From NCBI GenBank assembly GCA_900169235.1, contig FWCC01000179.1:310001-374000 (forward strand): 64,000 nt of DNA, in the 5' to 3' direction. Positions 34,570 to 44,215 of this stretch are shown in pieces (position 1 is the first letter of the stretch; each line of letters begins with the position of its first letter). Origin of the DNA: Zarea fungicola. Its lineage: Eukaryota > Ascomycota > Sordariomycetes > Hypocreales > Cordycipitaceae. Below the pieces are notes generated by a model that saw nothing but the letters and a program-made list of their open reading frames with translations, made no database searches and was not told the DNA's origin. A program made the position numbers and the translations under genes.

Positions 34570-35918
34570 CTATTTGATGCGAGCTAATCTCTCACGGTTC
34601 ATGCGGGTTGCGTCATCGACAGCATCGCTCTGGAAGTTTGTTAGTCGGCTGGTTGAGTGAATGAAGTGAAAATGCTAACCTTGTTCATGATTCTGTCAAT
34701 TTGCTTGTTCTGTGAATCGACTTCCTTGCCAAGGGCGCGCCCAACCATATTCATCATGGCGACCTGGCCTTCCAGCTCGGTGATGCCGTCGTCGATTTGA
34801 TCCTCGAGCTCATCAGCGCCCTCTTCGTCATCGAGATTGAACTTTCCGTAGTCTTTTTTAGTGCGCCGAGCGGGCCCTGACATTCCGACATTGTTCATAT
34901 CGCGGAAACTAGATTCCATACGTTGAGTAGCATTGAAGCCTTCGCGCCGAGTAGCCTCTCTCTGCTCACGCTCTGTTCTGTGTCGGTTCATGACATCCTC
35001 ATCGGCCTTTTGCTGACGTTGCTTCGACGTGAACGGGTTCGCCACGTGAACTGCAAACATACTCCTGTTGAGAGTCTTCAACTCTGCGGCCCTATCTTGA
35101 GCGATCTTGTTCTGGTTGGCAGCCAGGTCCAGATTCTTCTCAGTATTGTGAAGGCGTTCGCCTTGAGCTCCGAGACGAGCAAGGGTGGCGCGGCCAACTT
35201 CATTGGCTTGCCTAGCCATTTGGACCGATCGTGAAACCGATGATGCACTTTCCTGCTGCAGTTGGCGTTTCTCCGCAAGGATTGCTTGGTATTCGGCCGC
35301 CTCTTGCTCCTCTTCTGTTAATTCTCGCTGGTCACCATAGCCCCCGTAGCTATCTTGGCTAGCAGCAGGTGCTCCCTCCTGTCCATAGCCGCCAGCGCCG
35401 CCAGCGGCTCCAGGCGTCTGCTGCTTTTGGACATATCTTTCCTGGGCACCACCAAGAAGGGCATCTCTGTTGCTGTCCTGCTCGTCATTCCGTCCGAAGC
35501 CACCGTAGCCGCCTGGGCCTCTAGCACTGCTGGTAGACGTGTTTTGTCGGTCAGATCCCACATTGCTCTCATATCTATTTGATCCATAGCCACCCCCAGA
35601 TCCATATTTCTCAGAGCTATATCCTCCATATCCACCCGCCCGACCTGAAGCGTTCTGCTGTCCAACACTTTGGGGGCCACCTGCAGCGCCGCCTTGTGCA
35701 CCACCACCGAGTTGGGCACGGGCTTGTTGGTAGGGTGTTATGTTGGCATATTTTGCGGAATCTGCGTATGGGTCGACGACAGCCTGGCCGCCTTGTTGCG
35801 CATATGGATTGTCGGATTGGGCGCCTCCGGTAGACCCCTTCTTGCGGCTACCAAAAAGAGCATTGCGGCTGGCGTCGTCGCCATCGTCGCTTTTCTTGCC
35901 AAAGCCAAACTTCTTCAT
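34570..35918 (-). CDS. sec9: Sec9/SNAP-25-type t-SNARE (Qbc)
   Basis: A plasma-membrane Qb/Qc SNARE that pairs with Sso and Snc for exocytosis, important at hyphal tips. Exons 35918-34680 and 34629-34570 give 432 aa. The start MKKFGFGKKSDDGDD follows a long open frame that has no better ATG. Residues about 30-215 are Gly/Tyr/Gln-rich and disordered (GGYGGY repeats). Two SNARE helices follow. The first is at about 230-300 (YQAILAEKRQLQQESASSV, NTEKNLDLAANQNK). The second is at about 365-432 (DQIDDGITELEGQVAMMNMV, EVDSQNKQIDRIMNK). The conserved linker between them has NPFTS. The final 20-codon exon supplies DAVDDATRMNRERLARIK, the end of the second helix. There is no transmembrane segment, as expected. 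If the intron were retained, the helix would be cut short. Confidence 0.93.
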
Positions 35919-37147
35919 GATGAGTATATTTCCTTTCAGATGGCGCGTTCGGTCGGCTGCGAAGTGAATAGCAAGGTCTCTGACAGGTACGGTGGAGGTG
36001 GAAAATGTTATTAGAGGAGAGGTAAAGGGTTCTGGTATTGGTGGCAAGGAGGCTTCGTCAGTTATAGTGGGTGTGCCGCGTACGGGGTGTGTAGGTTCAG
36101 CACTGGGTACCGACTGAAACCTATTATTAGTTAGGTGGTATTTAGGCTTTGCCGCTGTGTAACAATGGTCAGTGGTTAGTGGCGCAAGCAGGCTGCTATA
36201 AACAGCATGGCCAGGTGGGCTTGTGAGATCAGGAAGCTGCCTCGCCGCTCTCCATCCTACTTATGTCTCCGGACAGGCAGCCGTTTACATAAATCAACTG
36301 GTACGGGAAATATCAGACTTGACATATTGGTGTAAATTGCGCATGCAAACATGAAGAATCTCGGGTGCCGCAGGTGGCCATCTAGGCTAACTGAAACGTG
36401 AAGGCAGCGGGACCATGACCCACGAAGCAGCTTGACTCGGCCCAGTTGTCATTCGTCATTTTGTAACAACTTACAATGTAATAGAGCCTAATAAATGTAT
36501 TTTGGATCTATGGCCAATAATCATTTCTTTCATTAGCAAGAATGCTGCTCCGAATCCAAGAAGCAGAAGCTAGCTGCCCTCCAACAACGAAACTTGAAAC
36601 CTAACAATCAAAACGTTCCCACCTGCTCGGAGCTTCTGGCTCTTATGTTAACTACCTAATCGCCGAGAGCGTCAGGAATGGGAGGGAGCATCCCCCACTT
36701 ACAGCCAGCGTTTATTAGACCTACGGAGCCGACCATCCGCCAATGACATTTCGCCTATGTGCGCTCACCGGAGTCTGGCTTAATTACTCACCCTCTGCCT
36801 CGGCGATGTGTCACAGCTTTTTGCCTCTCTCTGTCGAGTTCGATAAGCATTAAATGAGCCTGCAACATCTCCTATCGTAAGATTCTTCAACCTCACCGGT
36901 AAAGCAGGATATGTTGTCTGTATTTTACCATATTTAGTTGACTGCGACCAAATTGTGGTGCTATCTTCCTTCAAAGCTTCAAGAGCAAAAATGACTACGC
37001 GGCATCATTACCTACTTACGCAGTGCAATACACTGGCTATTATCTGATAAGCGATTCATTATATATATTCTTTTATCTTCATCTTTACTATATCATCCCT
37101 CCCTGACCCTTTGTCACCAGTGGCGTTGAGCCGGAAGGGCAGCATTG
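35919..37147. promoter_or_regulatory. Divergent promoter region Sec9-type / GTPBP-type genes
   Basis: About 1.23 kb between two diverging genes. It contains GGGTACC at about 36105, and an A/T-rich stretch near 37050-37075 (TTATATATATTCTTTT) about 80 bases before the GTPase ATG, which could serve as its TATA-like element. No gene seen. Confidence 0.5.
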
Positions 37148-39754
37148 ATGGCGTCGATATTCACATACGATCCAGATCCGCCCAAGGTCTCATCGCCATG
37201 GATTCCACCGGCGGATCCTGCCAAAGATACCGCCACAAATCCATTGACAAAAGGAAATACCAACGCCAAGCATGATCTTCTCTCAAATTATGGTGTTACG
37301 AAATTGGAGGCCGAGCCTCAGGAAGGCCCGACCGAATACAAGTTGCACTTGTTACTCCGGCCAAGAAGAGCCTTTTCATACATGTCGACGCGGATACAAG
37401 GAATAAATTCAAACAGTGGCACAGTAAAAGCTGAAGCCTCTGCTGTAGCTACTCCAGGAGCAGCTGCAGTCCCTCCCCAACCTCGGCAGCAACGGTTGCA
37501 GCATCTTACGACGCAGCTGCTTTGGCGGATGCAGCAGTCCTCGCCATACCATGCAGCTAGATCCAAGGAACTTGTAGTTCCCCGTCTACTCGATTATAGT
37601 GCTGACTTCAATTCCAAAATTCAGCTGGCTCCTTTAATTCCTGGCCTGGAAGAATCAGGTGGTGCATTGTACGAGATCGGTGTATCTGATGACGGCACCC
37701 TTGTTGGACTAACCAAAGACGAGATGAATGAGAGCTTGGCAACGCTGAGGATAATGGCGGCTAGTCTGGGTTGTGTCGTCGAGGTCATGCGCATGGTAAT
37801 CGTCGGCGAGTGCGAGTGGCTCGAGGCTGTCGACCTTGTAGATGACAGAGACACTGCCGTCCGCCAAATTACCAAGCGCGACAAGCTCTGGGTAGCTGAA
37901 GCTATGGTTACTCCAAGCTTTAGACCGGTGGAAAATTTCGAGCTACATGCTAAAAACGAGCAGCCTGGTTCCGCCGCTGGTGAACGAGAGGACAGGACCG
38001 CTCTTGCAGCCCCTAGCCGAGGTAAATCGACAGCCTCACAACTAAGAGTAACTCTTACAGGTCCCACGACTTCTGGAAAATCCAGTTTGTTGGGCACTCT
38101 TTCTACTGGTACCTTGGATAATGGCCGAGGCAAAAGTCGATTGAGTCTCCTGAAGCACCGGCACGAGATGGTGTCTGGTGTCACAAGCTCCATCGCGCAA
38201 GAGCTCGTTGGATATAAAGACGGAACAATTTTAAACTACTCTATGCCGGACATTGAATCATGGATCGATATCCACGACCAAGCCCAAGATGGCAGACTGC
38301 TCTTCGTATCCGACTCTGGCGGACATCCGCGGTACCGCAGAACCGTGCTTCGTGGCCTGATGAACTGGGCGCCGCATTGGAGTATTCTGTGCATAGCGGC
38401 GGATGACTCTGAACATAACGCAGCTGCATATTCTTTGACATCACACCATAACAATACTGTGGATGTCCCGTCTGTGGACCTCGTCAAGGCACATCTTACG
38501 CTGTCTCTCAAGCTTGATGTTCCTGTGGCTGTTGTTGTCACCAAAATGGATCTCGCATCCAAAATCGGACTCCAGAAAACCCTGGTTAAAGTGCTCAGCG
38601 CTGTTAAGGAAGCAGGCCGTGTACCAAAGATCCTTCAACCAGATCAAACTGAGCACAAGAATCTAACAGAAATTCCCACTGCGGATCGAGCAAAGGTAAT
38701 GCCAGTAGTAGAAGCCATGAAAGATGCCAATAGCTTGACAAGGATCGTGCCCATTGTTCTGACTAGTGCTGTAACTGGCACTGGTATTGGCCTAGTGCAT
38801 GCGCTTTTCGAAGGCTTGCCGATGCCTCCTCCACCGACGTCTCATGACTTTGTCGGCGCTGTGTTGAATCCTGAACAGCCAAAGTCCTTGTTCCACATCG
38901 ACGACATTTATAGCCTGCCGATACCGCAGGGGAGCTTGGGTACTTCAAGCAATGGCCAGAATGGTGTTATTGTCTCTGGCCACATCCGATTTGGAAGTTT
39001 GACTGTTGGTGAAACCATTGTCGTTGGCCCCTTTCCCTCTGAAGATGACGATGGGAAAGTGTCCGACCCTGAAGACCGCCCGTCACCAAGCAGCTTTGGC
39101 CTCTCCATTTCTCACCCTGCCTCAGCGGAGTTGGCCAGAATTGCCATGAAAAACGCCATATCTGCCTCGGAAATTACAGGAGAATGGCTTAAAGCCGAGG
39201 TCGTGAGCATCAGGAACCTTCGGTTGCCAGTCAGAGTGCTTGAAGCTGGCCAGGCGGGCTCCGTTGGTCTTGTCCTCGATCTCGGCAGCGAGGGCTCGTT
39301 GAGAGATATGCCACGTATTCGCAGAGGAATGGTGCTAGCTATACCATCAAAGCACATGCTAGAAACCGGTCTTTCTCTTCAGGCCGCCAGTGGCTTCACG
39401 GCTATTCTCAAAGAGTTTGACACGAAATCAGTAGCTGTCGGTACTTTTGTTAATGTGTATGTCGCCAGCATACGAGCCGCAGCTCGCATTGTGAGGATTC
39501 AAGGTGAAGCTGATGGACTAGAGCCTGGCAATACCGCGACTGATGAACTTGGAGTATTCAGCTTGAACGAGGACATGGAAACCTTGGAGGCACGAGAAGC
39601 AGAGACGAGTGGCGCCGTGGAGATTACTTTGGAGCTGCTACACACTCGAGAATGGATTGAAATGGGTTCGCGTGTCGTCATACTCGAAGGTGGTACACGG
39701 GATAGATCCGGCCTTGAAGGCTACGTTGGAAAAGTTGTAGAAATCATTGACTAA
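37148..39754 (+). CDS. GTPBP1/GTPBP2-type translational GTPase
   Basis: A single-exon GTPase of 868 aa belonging to the GTPBP1/GTPBP2 branch of the EF-Tu/eRF3 superfamily, whose animal members work in ribosome rescue and mRNA surveillance. The G1 loop is GPTTSGKSS (Gly 305 to Ser 312), followed by DNGRGKSRLSLLKHRHEMVSG, the family's hallmark. G3 is DSGGHPRY (Asp 389) and G4 is TKMD (residues 465-468, NKxD variant). The C-terminal half shows two beta-barrel-type domains (VIVSGHIRFGSLTVGETIVV, VSIRNLRLPVRVLEAGQAGSV, SRVVILEGG). The N-terminal 300 residues are longer than in animal members (about 670 aa in total there). The start at 37148 has ATG in the context TTGATGGC; the codon just before is TTG. 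Function in fungi is not settled to my knowledge. Confidence 0.88.
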   Translation: MASIFTYDPDPPKVSSPWIPPADPAKDTATNPLTKGNTNAKHDLLSNYGVTKLEAEPQEGPTEYKLHLLLRPRRAFSYMSTRIQGINSNSGTVKAEASAVATPGAAAVPPQPRQQRLQHLTTQLLWRMQQSSPYHAARSKELVVPRLLDYSADFNSKIQLAPLIPGLEESGGALYEIGVSDDGTLVGLTKDEMNESLATLRIMAASLGCVVEVMRMVIVGECEWLEAVDLVDDRDTAVRQITKRDKLWVAEAMVTPSFRPVENFELHAKNEQPGSAAGEREDRTALAAPSRGKSTASQLRVTLTGPTTSGKSSLLGTLSTGTLDNGRGKSRLSLLKHRHEMVSGVTSSIAQELVGYKDGTILNYSMPDIESWIDIHDQAQDGRLLFVSDSGGHPRYRRTVLRGLMNWAPHWSILCIAADDSEHNAAAYSLTSHHNNTVDVPSVDLVKAHLTLSLKLDVPVAVVVTKMDLASKIGLQKTLVKVLSAVKEAGRVPKILQPDQTEHKNLTEIPTADRAKVMPVVEAMKDANSLTRIVPIVLTSAVTGTGIGLVHALFEGLPMPPPPTSHDFVGAVLNPEQPKSLFHIDDIYSLPIPQGSLGTSSNGQNGVIVSGHIRFGSLTVGETIVVGPFPSEDDDGKVSDPEDRPSPSSFGLSISHPASAELARIAMKNAISASEITGEWLKAEVVSIRNLRLPVRVLEAGQAGSVGLVLDLGSEGSLRDMPRIRRGMVLAIPSKHMLETGLSLQAASGFTAILKEFDTKSVAVGTFVNVYVASIRAAARIVRIQGEADGLEPGNTATDELGVFSLNEDMETLEAREAETSGAVEITLELLHTREWIEMGSRVVILEGGTRDRSGLEGYVGKVVEIID

Positions 39755-39932
39755 TTGGGAGTGGGGGATTCATTTCGATATTCGTTTGGTCGAGCAGTCA
39801 ATCAATTATGCATTTCTGGTCGGCGCATCTCTTTGTAGCGCGTTTTGCATTTCTGTTGAGAATTTGAAGTATATTTATCTTAGATGACCGGCTAAACACC
39901 CTTGCCCTGTTCGCTACATATTACATCCGAGT

Positions 39933-40361
39933 CTACGCCTGTACCAAGCCATAAAAGAGAGTCCATGTCAATATAAAACCCGATAGGCCATTGAAAATGC
40001 CTCCCGTCCAGAAACTAACAGCGCCGTAAAAGTAGCGGCTGGCATCGAACGGAGCCTTCCCAGCGGCTAGCGAGGACGGCGCTATTTGGATGGCATAGAA
40101 CATGACACTGGCGATAATGGAGAGAACCAAGTAGAGCAGGAAACCTGTATAGGATTCGAGGCCGAGGACACCGGCGGTTACGCCAAAGAGAGGCGCGGAG
40201 ATGCTTTGAAAGTTCGACAGTATCTATATAAGTCGTAGAAAGAGGGTTACAGTCAGTCGGTGCTTCAAAGTTGGATTGCAAGACATGGTTCTTACCCTGC
40301 CATTGTGAATAATTGATTCTTGAACCAGAGGGTTGATTTGGTACTCTTGCTCGGACGACAT
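39933..40361 (-). CDS. emc6: ER membrane protein complex subunit 6 (EMC6)
   Basis: EMC6 is a small core subunit of the ER membrane insertase. Exons 40361-40296 and 40223-39933 give 118 aa. The first exon codes MSSEQEYQINPLVQESIIHN, the conserved cytosolic N-terminus. The second has three membrane segments: SAPLFGVTAGVLGLESYTGF, LLYLVLSIIASVMFYAI and FNGLSGFILTWTLFYGLV. The GVTAGVLGL and FLLYL segments are typical of the family. Donor GTAAGA, acceptor ATATAG. Divergent from HEM12 with 384 bases between starts; the 3' end faces the GTPase gene with 178 bases between stops. Confidence 0.92.
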
Positions 40362-40745
40362 ATTGGAGCAGGATAGCGTATATTGTATATTGCAGCTGAT
40401 TCAGTTGTCGCTTTCTCTCCGTTGTTTTAGGCTATGCGTTTATGCGCTGATGGTGAGCGGCGTCAATTCCACGGGTTGTCGTAGATGAATCGCTGATGAA
40501 TTGAATACTAGATATGGTAGTTTAGTTAAGGAGCTTCCACTGCGAAGCGACGTGTTGGGCGCGCAGGTAAGGTAGTTAGTATGGTGGTACCCTCTCAACT
40601 GGTAGGGTAGTGTACTTGCTCGGGCCGAACCTGATCCGGTACCAAACTGGCACATACCGCACGTAGCTTCTGCCCCTCCATCAGGAATTCGCGGGGAAGC
40701 TCGAACAAATATTCACATGCACAACTGGGCACATAATTGACAAAA
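40362..40745. promoter_or_regulatory. Divergent promoter region EMC6/HEM12
   Basis: A 384-base shared upstream region. It holds GGTACC elements at about 40586-40591 and 40638-40643 and a CTCAACTGGTAGGGTAG stretch between them. No open frame. Confidence 0.55.
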
Positions 40746-42050
40746 ATGGAACACAATTTCGAGCCATTGCAGAATGATTTACTGCTTCGCGCAGCTCGGG
40801 GTATACTTTTCCTGATTCAAGTTGCTGTTTTAGCATCCACCTGGCCACTACTTGGACTAATATAACGGTATGGGTAGGCGAGGTTGTCGAACGTCCCCCC
40901 ATGTGGGTGATGCGACAAGGTAAGAAAAGAAGCAGGACAGGGCAGTCCCCCATACACAAATTAAATCTAATTTATGGTGATTGTAACAGCGGGTCGTTAC
41001 CTTCCCGAGTACCACGAAGAAAAGGCTGGCCGAGACTTTTTTGAGTGCTGCCGAAGCCCCGAGATTGCCTCGAACTTGACGCTCCAGCCCATCGACCGAT
41101 ACGCTGGCCTCATTGATGCCGCCATTATCTTTTCAGATATCTTGGTGATACCGCAGGCAATGGGTATGACTGTGGAAATGATCGACAAGAAAGGACCTCA
41201 CTTTCCGGAGCCGCTCAAGTCGCCTGAGGACGAGCAGTTTGGAAGGGTCATGGAGCGTCAAGTCAACGTCGCCGACGAGCTCGACTACGTCTACAAGGCC
41301 ATTACACTAACACGGCAGAAGCTCAAGGGTCGTGTTCCTTTGATTGGGTTCTGTGGCGCGCCGTGGACGCTCTTTTGCTACATGGTCGAGGGTGGTGGCA
41401 CCAAACTTTTTGCCCAGAGCAAGACGTGGATTTACAAGTACCCCGAGGCAACCAAGAAACTTCTAGCCAAGATTTCGGATATCTGCGTTGACCACCTTGC
41501 TCTCCAGGTCAAGGCTGGTGCACAGCTCGTCATGGTATTTGACTCGTGGGCGGGCGAGCTCGGCCCTGACTCGTTCAGTCAGTTCTCGGAGCCGTTCCTG
41601 GCGCACATTGCGCAAAAGCTTCCTGGCAAGCTCAAGAGCCTTGGTCTGGAGCCTGTTCCCATGACTGTTTTCCCCAAGGGTGCCTACCATGCTCTGGATA
41701 AGGCATGTGACCTGGGCTACGACGTTGTCGGCCTCGATTGGATGCATGACCCAGTTGAGGCTGTCAAGATTCGTGGTGATCGGAAGGTTGTCTTCCAGGG
41801 TAATGCTGATCCCGGTGTTTTATATGGCACCAAGGAGAACATCACAGAGGCTGTCCAACGCACTGTGGATGGCTTCTGGTCTGGTGAGAAGAAAGGCTGG
41901 ATTGCCAATCTTGGACATGGTAAGATTCAGATCGCTTGTGCAGTCCATACGAGCTACGTGCTAATTCTGACTTTAGGCATCACTCCCGGTGTCAGCCCCG
42001 ACAACCTAAAGCATTTCTTCGAAGAGATTCACCGCCTGACAAAGGCTTAG
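40746..42050 (+). CDS. hem12: Uroporphyrinogen decarboxylase (heme biosynthesis)
   Basis: The enzyme decarboxylates the four acetate side chains of uroporphyrinogen III to give coproporphyrinogen III in the cytosol. Exons 40746-40800, 40878-40919, 40990-41919 and 41977-42050 give 366 aa, the standard length. Exon 1 codes MEHNFEPLQNDLLLRAARG. Exon 2 is only 42 bases and codes the start of the first family signature (ERPPMWVMRQ), which continues in exon 3 as AGRYLPEY. The second signature is IGFCGAPWTLFCYMVEGG. Further conserved segments are VFDSWAGELGP, VVGLDWMHDP and GNADPGVLY. The last exon codes ITPGVSPDNLKHFFEEIHRL, the usual end. All active-site segments look intact. Confidence 0.96.
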
Positions 42051-42491
42051 GTTAGGCCCGGGTCCACAACTACTTTGTATTAATGGATCGATACGACGGC
42101 GATGGTCTGCTGGAAGACCATTGTTGAAACTGCCTGCGAAGGCATTAACAATAACGATTATAGAGCCGCTTGGTTAGCTTATCAGTACGCATTTTCCCAA
42201 AATAATACATAGTTTCCTTAGACGGGACAAAATTAAAATGATTCTTAAGTGCCCCCAAAAGACAAGAGGCTGCCTGTGTTATCGCCATCCAGCAAAGTAA
42301 TGTGTCTCTTTTTGCACCGGTTTATTTTTTGTAGAATACGAGCTGAACCCGCCGAATGATTCTCAGGAACACGTAGTAGTGCCAGAAAGAGATCCGCCCC
42401 AACACCATCCAGATAAAATTGATTTTAACTCCCCTGCGCCGTTTTCATATGGAGATACAATTATGAACAAGAAAGGCTGGCGCACAACCCG
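42051..42491. other. Convergent 3' flanks HEM12 / DUF3602
   Basis: A 441-base gap between facing stop codons, A/T-rich in the middle (AATAATACATAG near 42200). Nothing else seen. Confidence 0.5.
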
Positions 42492-42991
42492 CTACGCCTT
42501 CTTGCCGAAGGGCCAACCCTTTCGAACCTTGGACGGCGTTTGCGGTCGTTCCGTATCGTCAATTACAGCCTGCTCACGGCTGGTAGTGTGCGTCAATTCC
42601 TCGGTGTCGTCCTTGAAGACGTTGCCGGCACCGCCTCGGCCCGAGTGCTGGGCGCCGCTGCTATAGCGACGGGGGACGCTGAATGCAGAAGAGATTAGCC
42701 GTAGGAGGTTCCAGGTAGTTCAGTACAACTACCAGGCCGGACAGTCGCCGGTTCAAGTCTGTTGTAGAGGCGGGGGGGTTACATGACTCACGGGTTGACA
42801 TCCTGGCGCAAGCGTGTCTCAACGGGATCTGTGTTCTTTGCCATGTTGCCAGTGCCGCCGCGGCCGGTCGTGACAATGGGCTTTTTCAGCGTCGGGGTTT
42901 GTAGATCGGAAGGCTGTAGCTTTGGTGAGGACTTGGCGTCGGACATGTTGCCTGCGCCACCGCGACCGTGTGAAGCGTACTGAGAGGCCAT
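42492..42991 (-). CDS. DUF3602 (PAR32-like) GRGGxGN repeat protein
   Basis: A small hydrophilic protein of 122 aa from exons 42991-42792 and 42660-42492. It carries three copies of the family repeat: HGRGGAGNM at the N-terminus, GRGGTGNMAKN in the middle and SGRGGAGNVFKDD after the intron. The C-terminus is basic (KVRKGWPFGKKA). In yeast the relative Par32/Amu1 is a phosphoprotein that acts downstream of TORC1/Npr1 on ammonium transporters. Whether this one does so is inference. Donor GTGAGT, acceptor CTATAG, 131-nt intron. Convergent with HEM12. Confidence 0.85.
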
Positions 42992-44215
42992 CGTTGTGCG
43001 CGCGGTGTGTGGTGTTTTCGTCGGTTTCGGTGAGGAATTGGCTGTGTAGTATGTACAACAGAGGGGCTAAGGAACCCACGCAAGATGCGACCAGAGTGTG
43101 AGTATTCAAATAACTGGTGGCGTAAAGTTATCCCATGCGTTATCGCACTTCTTCGAGGGGTGGTTCTTCGGTTGCTTTGTTCAACAGAGCCAACAAGTCT
43201 AGTAGGAGAGCAAAGTCTAGGATATCTTAACTCTCTTGTCTGTCGTGGCAGAGTACCTTTTGCAAGAGAAGAGCGGTGGTGAGGATACGGCTACAGATTT
43301 GGAAGAATAAAAATATGTCGCAGGCACACAGCCAAGTCTCGTCAAGAGCACGGGGGAAATTCTCTCCTTTTTTTCGGTGCCGGGTGTTCTTGGCAAAGAG
43401 CCACAGGCTTTGTCCACGGTTGTTACAGCGAGAGGGACTTTGCAATTAGCATTTCTACCGCCTTCGGTGTTGGCGAGTGACAGAGTCGTGGCACACCAGT
43501 GCCACCCCACTAGCTGCCCACCTTGTGCCGATCAACAGGCCTGATAAAGTTATTTGGCGGTCGTTCGCCCCATTCCTCTACTTCATGGTAAGTACCTACA
43601 ATAAGGCAAAATAACTGCATGGCTGTTCTGGGGTACAAGCGAATTGCAACTGACTACCTCTAGGTAGGTTACCACTGCTCCGTACTCTGATCAACTTCTA
43701 AGAAACTTCTAAGAGCTCTATCTGGCAGTCACTTCTTTTACCGTACATGAAAGTCAGTTTTATGCAATTTGGAAAAGAACCTTGCAACACTTAACGGCTC
43801 AGCATTGGGAACCACTATGAGAGAAATATTCTTATTCGATTGTTTAGAGAAAGTGTACCCGGCTGATTTATCTGGCTACTACGAACACCATAAATTTATA
43901 TCACGATCACGTTATCTCTTTTCCCTCGGAAAAAAAAATGCCCAATTTAAGTGCACAGAGTACTCTGCAAGTATCCAATTTCAAGAACAATTATCGGATA
44001 TGCATTGTACGACAGGGTAAGAACGCCTTTTCAAGAAGATAGAATGCAGTCTTGCCAACAGGCTCGTTTCATTCAGACATTAATGAATGGCTGGACCCGA
44101 TATGGGTCCAGGTTGCAGGACCTCAAAGTCGCCGCAGTTAAAATAGAAGGGGTATATAAAGCGATACCAAGCCATTTATTGACATCCGGAACTCTGTCTT
44201 GAAGACAGCTGGTGC
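42992..44215. other. DUF3602 promoter and VelB 3' flank
   Basis: About 1.22 kb. TAGGTA/TACCTA-type motifs occur at 43591-43599 and 43655-43673. A TATATAAAG lies at about 44151 on the + strand with no plus-strand gene after it. Short plus-strand frames (43769-44020, 43951-44202) have no recognisable content. Confidence 0.45.

Noticed and set aside
40974..41040. HEM12 starting at the internal ATG 40974
   Set aside because: That frame would replace the universally conserved RPPMWVMRQ segment with intron sequence; the two upstream exons restore it.
42661..42791. tRNA-like elements (GGTTCAAGTC B-box-like, GTAG/CTAC D-arm-like) in the DUF3602 intron
   Set aside because: No acceptor stem, anticodon stem or T stem pairs; the similarity is limited to isolated boxes.
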